A stretch of 9,274 nt of DNA from Aquificales bacterium. GTDB taxonomy: Bacteria > Aquificota > Aquificia > Aquificales > Aquificaceae. The position numbers and the translations under genes were made by a program. Numbering within the stretch: the stretch's first letter is position 1; every line of letters begins with the position of its first letter. Shown here piece after piece: positions 6,094-9,274 of this stretch. The notes under the pieces were generated by a model. The model made no database searches and was not told where the DNA came from. It saw nothing but the letters and a program-made list of their open reading frames with translations. The stretch lies in assembly GCA_015491275.1 (NCBI GenBank), contig WFWF01000029.1, positions 1 through 9,274 on the forward strand, in the 5' to 3' direction.

Positions 6094-6969
6094 CTACCCC
6101 GCATCTACATTTATCTTTATATTTTTATAAACCGCATCTTCGGGAAATCCCTCTATGTATATGTTTATCATGTTTGCTACCCTCTCTAATGTACTTAGCA
6201 AACTCTTATCCATAAGTTGATATTTGTGTTTTAATGTGAAGACAACGAGGGCGTTACCCTTTTCAAGTGCTACTGGCACGGTGTATGTCTTCTCTTCCTC
6301 ATTTTTCTTTACTATAAGATTCTCCCTGTTACTTGTGGGTACTATGGATACGGAAACTATATCAAACATCTCAATAACATCTTTTAAAAAGCCCCTGAGG
6401 TTCGGATGTTTTATGGAAAGATCAAGTAAGGTTTCTGTAGCTTTAAGTTTTCTATCGGTCACCTCCCACTCCGCGTACTCCTTGGATAGATTGTTAAGGG
6501 TCCTTTTTAATATATTGATGCTCCTTAGCTCCTTCTTAACATGTTCAAGGAAGTCCGGAGAGGTTGAGGCTATAAAGGTGGCGGTTATTATTATCATGTC
6601 AAGGATTATGTTTAGGAAGGATGTGCCGTGTATAAAGGCACTTGCTATAAAACCGACTATCACCATAATAAGAGAGGAAGGATAGTATCGCGAAGTGAAA
6701 AGAACGATATAGGGTACTACCGCATATATAAGCAAGGGGTAATTACCAACAAATACAGCTGATGAAATAAAGGGTATGTCAAGGAACTTATTTAAAGGTT
6801 TATTGGGTGTTGAGAATAGGAAGGCGTATATGGATAGGGATATGTAAACCGCGGATAGAACGAGGATGGAAGCCTTTTGATCCCAGGGAAGTGTTAAAGA
6901 GAATACTATAAAGAACAGCGCTACTGCCAACCTCGTACCGAAAAGAACATTTCTGATCTGATACTTCAC
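6094..6969 (-). CDS. Multi-pass membrane protein with coiled coil and GAF-like C-terminal domain
   Basis: The 291-residue protein has about five or six membrane segments in residues 9-137 (roughly 11-28, 34-53, 64-92 as one or two, 98-116, 118-136). A charged helical linker that may be a coiled coil follows (140-180), and then a soluble domain (180-275) whose strand/helix pattern and ending LVVFTLKHKYQLMDKSLLSTLERVANMI look like a GAF sensor domain. There is no histidine-kinase, GGDEF or other output domain, so any signal must pass by protein contact, or the domain acts as a ligand-binding scaffold as in PelD-type proteins. The start is GTG (6969) with no Shine-Dalgarno sequence. It is the first gene of the minus-strand series and diverges from ridA across 16 bp. 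The function is unknown; topology is read by eye. Confidence 0.8.
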   Translation of the reverse strand: MKYQIRNVLFGTRLAVALFFIVFSLTLPWDQKASILVLSAVYISLSIYAFLFSTPNKPLNKFLDIPFISSAVFVGNYPLLIYAVVPYIVLFTSRYYPSSLIMVIVGFIASAFIHGTSFLNIILDMIIITATFIASTSPDFLEHVKKELRSINILKRTLNNLSKEYAEWEVTDRKLKATETLLDLSIKHPNLRGFLKDVIEMFDIVSVSIVPTSNRENLIVKKNEEEKTYTVPVALEKGNALVVFTLKHKYQLMDKSLLSTLERVANMINIYIEGFPEDAVYKNIKINVDAG

Positions 6970-6973
6970 AAGA

Positions 6974-6983
6974 TATAATTTTA
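6974..6983. promoter_or_regulatory. Overlapping divergent -10 boxes for ridA and the membrane-GAF gene
   Basis: The 16-bp spacer between the two divergent start codons is nearly all A/T. On the plus strand an exact TATAAT (6974-6979) ends 6 nt before the ridA ATG. On the minus strand TAAAAT (6983-6978) ends 8 nt before the GTG of the membrane-GAF gene. Neither gene has room for a Shine-Dalgarno sequence. Both messages would start at or next to the start codon. The -35 regions would lie inside the opposite coding sequence and look poor. Confidence 0.5.
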
Positions 6984-6985
6984 TT

Positions 6986-7366
6986 ATGAAAAAGGAGATA
7001 AGGACTAACGAAGCTCCGTTACCGGTGGCTCCTTATTCTCAAGCGGTACTTGTGGATAATATGCTGTTTATATCGGGACAGATAGGTATGGATAAGGAAT
7101 CCGGTAAACTTGTTGAAGGTTTTGAGGGGCAAGTAAAAATGATATTCAGAAGTATTGAAGCCATTTTATCATCAGCGGGATTTTCAAAAACGGATCTTGT
7201 AAAGTTAACCGTCTATCTTACCGAGGGTGTTGACTTTGAGAGGTTTAATAAACTGTATGAAGAATTTGTAAGGGACATCAATATAAAACCCGCGAGATCT
7301 ACAATTATTGTTAGTGCCTTGCCCAAAGGCGCCCTTGTGGAAATTGATGCTATAGCTGTGAGGTAG
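6986..7366 (+). CDS. ridA: RidA, reactive enamine/imine deaminase
   Basis: RidA (YjgF/YER057c/UK114 family) is a cytoplasmic trimer that hydrolyses reactive 2-aminoacrylate and related enamines/imines made by PLP enzymes. The 126-residue protein is full length. It shows the N-terminal family sequence NEAPLPVAPYSQAVLVDNMLFISGQIG (8-34), VKLTVYLTEGVDFERFNKLY (71-90), and the C-terminal signature PARSTIIVSALPKGALVEIDAIAV. The Arg of PARST corresponds to the catalytic substrate-binding Arg, and the Glu of ALVEIDAIAV is also conserved. The ATG at 6986 gives exactly the usual N-terminus, yet only AT-rich sequence and a TATAAT lie upstream, so it is probably leaderless. The AAGGAG just after the ATG is inside codons 2-4. 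It ends 6 bp before dnaB and should be co-transcribed with it. Confidence 0.96.
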   Translation: MKKEIRTNEAPLPVAPYSQAVLVDNMLFISGQIGMDKESGKLVEGFEGQVKMIFRSIEAILSSAGFSKTDLVKLTVYLTEGVDFERFNKLYEEFVRDINIKPARSTIIVSALPKGALVEIDAIAVR

Positions 7367-7372
7367 TGAGCC

Positions 7373-8779
7373 GTGAAGCTTTTTGATGTAGATCCGCCTT
7401 ATGATGAAATAGCGGAAAGGGCTATACTCGGTTCCATGCTCTACGATCCCGATAATATACCCTTCGTACTGGAATTTGTGAGGGAAAAGGACTTTTATGT
7501 TGAGGAGCACAGGCTTCTCTTTTCAGTACTTAACAGTATCTGGGAAGACAAGGGTAACAATTGGGATGAGGTGGTATTGAAAAATTATATTGAGAAAATG
7601 GGTCTTTCCGAAAGACTGCCCATGAACTGGGTAGTAAACCTTCTTAACGATGCAGTTTCAGGTCCTTTACTTGAGGAGGCGTGCAGGACTGTCAAGGAAA
7701 AGGCGGGTTTAAGGGAATTGCTTGATATAGCCATTGATATTGTTAAGAATGTAAAAAGTAATCCGGATTTTGAGACCATAGTAGAAAAGTTGAATTCAAG
7801 AGTGCTTGAGGTGTCTGAGGGTGCGATAATAACCCACTATTTTCATATAAGTGAGGTAGTTAAAGAGGTTCTCAAAATTGTTGAAAAATTCAGGGAATCT
7901 AAGGAGCTTGTTACTGGTCTTCCTACCGGATTCGGCCAACTTGACATGTACACCACTGGACTTCATCCTTCCGATCTTGTTATCCTTGCTGCAAGACCGG
8001 GGATGGGTAAAAGTTCATTCATGTTATCCGTAGCCATGAATCTTGCTATAAACCACAGAAAACCCGTTGCCATATTTTCTTTGGAAATGACAAAGGAACA
8101 ACTTGCTATGAGGATGCTATCAAGCGAGGCGGAGGTGCCCCTTCAAAATATAAGGTCCGGTATGCTTTCTGACGAAGACTATAGAAAGCTTATGTCCGCA
8201 AGTATGAGAATTGCTGATGCTGAAATATACATTGATGATACTCCTTCACTTACCACAACGGATTTAAGGATCAAGGCGAGAAAATTGAAGAAAGAAAAGG
8301 GAATTGAGCTGATAGCGGTTGATTACTTACAGCTACTCAGACCCACAAGGAGCAGAGCATCCCGTCAGGAAGAGGTTGCAGAAATTTCAAGGAATCTCAA
8401 GGCATTGGCAAAAGAGCTTTCTGTTCCCGTGCTTGCCCTTGCCCAACTTTCAAGACAGGTTGAACAAAGAGGAGATAGAAGACCCCAACTTGCGGATCTC
8501 AGGGAATCTGGTCAAATAGAACAAGATGCTGACATTATCATATTCCTTCACAGACCCGATTATTATAAAAAGAATCCATCTCCCGAGGAGCAGGGTATAG
8601 TTGAAATAATAGTTGCAAAACAGAGACAGGGTCCTACAGGGACCATAAAGGCTGCCTTTATAAAGGAATATGCCAAGTTTTCCCCGATAGCCTCTCCTAT
8701 TCCCGAGATAAGTGAGGAAAGCTTTAATATTGAAGTGGATGAGGATGATTTTGGTGAGGACTTCAATCTTGACCTTTAG
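7373..8779 (+). CDS. dnaB: DnaB replicative DNA helicase
   Basis: DnaB is the hexameric 5'-3' helicase that unwinds DNA at the replication fork and binds primase. The 468-residue protein is complete and has no intein. The N-terminal primase-binding domain (about 7-150) begins DPPYDEIAERAILGSML. After the linker come TGLPTGFGQLDMYTTGLHPSDLVILAARP, Walker A RPGMGKSS (208-215), IFSLEMTKEQLAMRML (234-249), Walker B LIAVDYLQLL (313-322), LAQLSRQVEQR (356-366), DLRESGQIEQDADII (375-389), and the KQRQGPTG arginine-finger loop (416-423). The tail is acidic (about 449-468). The start is GTG, with AGG 9 nt upstream in the last codons of ridA. The 3' end overlaps the convergent lipoprotein gene by 17 bp. 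Confidence 0.98.
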   Translation: MKLFDVDPPYDEIAERAILGSMLYDPDNIPFVLEFVREKDFYVEEHRLLFSVLNSIWEDKGNNWDEVVLKNYIEKMGLSERLPMNWVVNLLNDAVSGPLLEEACRTVKEKAGLRELLDIAIDIVKNVKSNPDFETIVEKLNSRVLEVSEGAIITHYFHISEVVKEVLKIVEKFRESKELVTGLPTGFGQLDMYTTGLHPSDLVILAARPGMGKSSFMLSVAMNLAINHRKPVAIFSLEMTKEQLAMRMLSSEAEVPLQNIRSGMLSDEDYRKLMSASMRIADAEIYIDDTPSLTTTDLRIKARKLKKEKGIELIAVDYLQLLRPTRSRASRQEEVAEISRNLKALAKELSVPVLALAQLSRQVEQRGDRRPQLADLRESGQIEQDADIIIFLHRPDYYKKNPSPEEQGIVEIIVAKQRQGPTGTIKAAFIKEYAKFSPIASPIPEISEESFNIEVDEDDFGEDFNLDL

Positions 8780-9236
8780 AGGCAATGTTTTTATTTATAA
8801 GATTGTAAGAAGGTAACCTTATGAACTCTTTTATTATATTTCCCTCTTTATCTATCAGTATGGTTGAAGGCAGTGTTATAAGTTTAACAACTTCCGTTAT
8901 ATTTCCCTTGCTGTCATAAAGATTTATGAACTCCGGCTTTATGTTGAGTTCTTTGAAAAGTTTTGACACTCCATCCCTTTCCATAAGAACAGCAAGGGAA
9001 ACGAGCTTTATATTATTACCGAGCTTCCTTTTTAAATCATTAAGATTTTTAAGATCTTTTTCATGTCCCACACATGTACCTGTCCACACATATATTACCA
9101 TGTAATCAAATTTATAATCCGCAAGGTGCACTTTTTTACCGCTGTTTACTTCCCTTAGGGTAACATCCAGGATGTTATCCTTTTCGCCGCATGAGAGTAG
9201 TAATATAGTTATAAAACCAATTAATACTTTTTTCAT
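8763..9236 (-). CDS. TlpA/thioredoxin-fold lipoprotein with CVGH in place of CxxC
   Basis: The 157-residue protein starts with a lipoprotein signal (MKKVLIGFITILLLSCG; lipobox LLSC, lipidated Cys16), so it is anchored on the periplasmic side of a membrane. The body follows the TlpA/ResA-like thioredoxin plan: TLREVNSGKKVHLADYKFDYMVIYVW (26-51), the redox site WTGTCVGH (51-58), the central LVSLAVLMERDGVSKLFKELNI (78-99), the cis-Pro loop TLPST (121-125), and ILIDKEGNIIKEF. In the usual WCxxC the second cysteine is replaced by His58, leaving a single active thiol, Cys55. It therefore cannot form the normal intramolecular disulfide; monothiol, metal-binding or peroxidase-like roles are possible (inference). 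The SD AAAAGG overlaps the end of the upstream gene. It converges with dnaB with a 17-bp overlap. No partner gene is visible. Confidence 0.87.
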   Translation of the reverse strand: MKKVLIGFITILLLSCGEKDNILDVTLREVNSGKKVHLADYKFDYMVIYVWTGTCVGHEKDLKNLNDLKRKLGNNIKLVSLAVLMERDGVSKLFKELNIKPEFINLYDSKGNITEVVKLITLPSTILIDKEGNIIKEFIRLPSYNLINKNIASKGQD

Positions 9237-9239
9237 TAA

Positions 9240-9274
9240 CTACCTTTTCCTGACTTCCGCCTCAACTTCAATAA
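9240..9274 (-). CDS. Probable C-terminal end of an upstream minus-strand gene
   Basis: The right edge reads on the minus strand as IEVEAEVRKR followed by TAG (9242-9240), 3 bp before the lipoprotein ATG. The composition is typical of genes here, and the tail would also hold the lipoprotein SD (AAAAGG). A second frame (LLKLRRKSGKGS, stopping at a TAA that overlaps the ATG) is open too, so which frame is real cannot be settled from 35 bases. No family can be named. Confidence 0.4.
   Translation of the reverse strand, partial: IEVEAEVRKR

Noticed and set aside
6989..6998. AAGGAG sequence near the ridA start that looks like a strong Shine-Dalgarno site.
   Set aside because: It lies downstream of the ATG, in codons 2-4. 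No later in-frame start would keep the conserved N-terminus, so it is coding sequence.
7373..8779. Checked dnaB for an intein, since dnaB is a common insertion site.
   Set aside because: The helicase motifs follow one another at normal spacing and the total length of 468 residues is ordinary, so there is no insertion.

Overview
This window most likely comes from a thermophilic, sulfur-oxidising chemolithotroph of the Aquificales (Aquificaceae-like). The reasons are a sox cluster in the order W-Y-Z-A-X-B, a free-standing Trbp111/MetRS-beta type tRNA-binding protein (a protein first described in Aquifex aeolicus), proteins rich in Lys, Glu and Ile, and heavy use of ATA for Ile and AGG/AGA for Arg. 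The assignment is inferred from gene content and was not checked by alignment.

Minus strand, reading leftward from about 6969 to 1. Ten genes lie head to tail with very short spacers: a multi-pass membrane protein with a GAF-like tail, a TusA-DUF3343 fusion, a 572-residue exported protein with a beta-rich C-terminus, the Trbp111-like protein, then soxW (thioredoxin), soxY, soxZ, soxA, soxX and the first 231 codons of soxB, which runs off the left edge. SoxYZ carries sulfur intermediates on the Cys of the SoxY GGCG tail. SoxAX (two hemes in SoxA, one in SoxX) attaches thiosulfate to that Cys. SoxB hydrolyses off sulfate, and SoxW probably keeps the thiol chemistry reduced. A strong GC-rich hairpin followed by a U-rich tract lies between soxX and soxB and may set soxB levels. 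No soxCD is visible, but the window ends inside soxB.

Plus strand, 6986 to 8779. ridA (enamine/imine deaminase) and dnaB (replicative helicase) form a tight pair that diverges from the membrane-GAF gene across only 16 bp. That spacer contains an exact TATAAT placed so that ridA should be transcribed without a leader.

Right edge, minus strand. A lipoprotein of the TlpA/thioredoxin fold, whose CxxC has become CVGH, overlaps the end of dnaB by 17 bp. The last few codons of another minus-strand gene probably lie at 9240-9274. There are no tRNA or rRNA genes, insertion sequences or CRISPR repeats, and no gene-free stretch is longer than 91 bp.

The best candidates for something undescribed are the membrane-GAF / TusA-DUF3343 / exported-protein trio ahead of the sox genes, the CVGH lipoprotein, and the leaderless divergent promoter.
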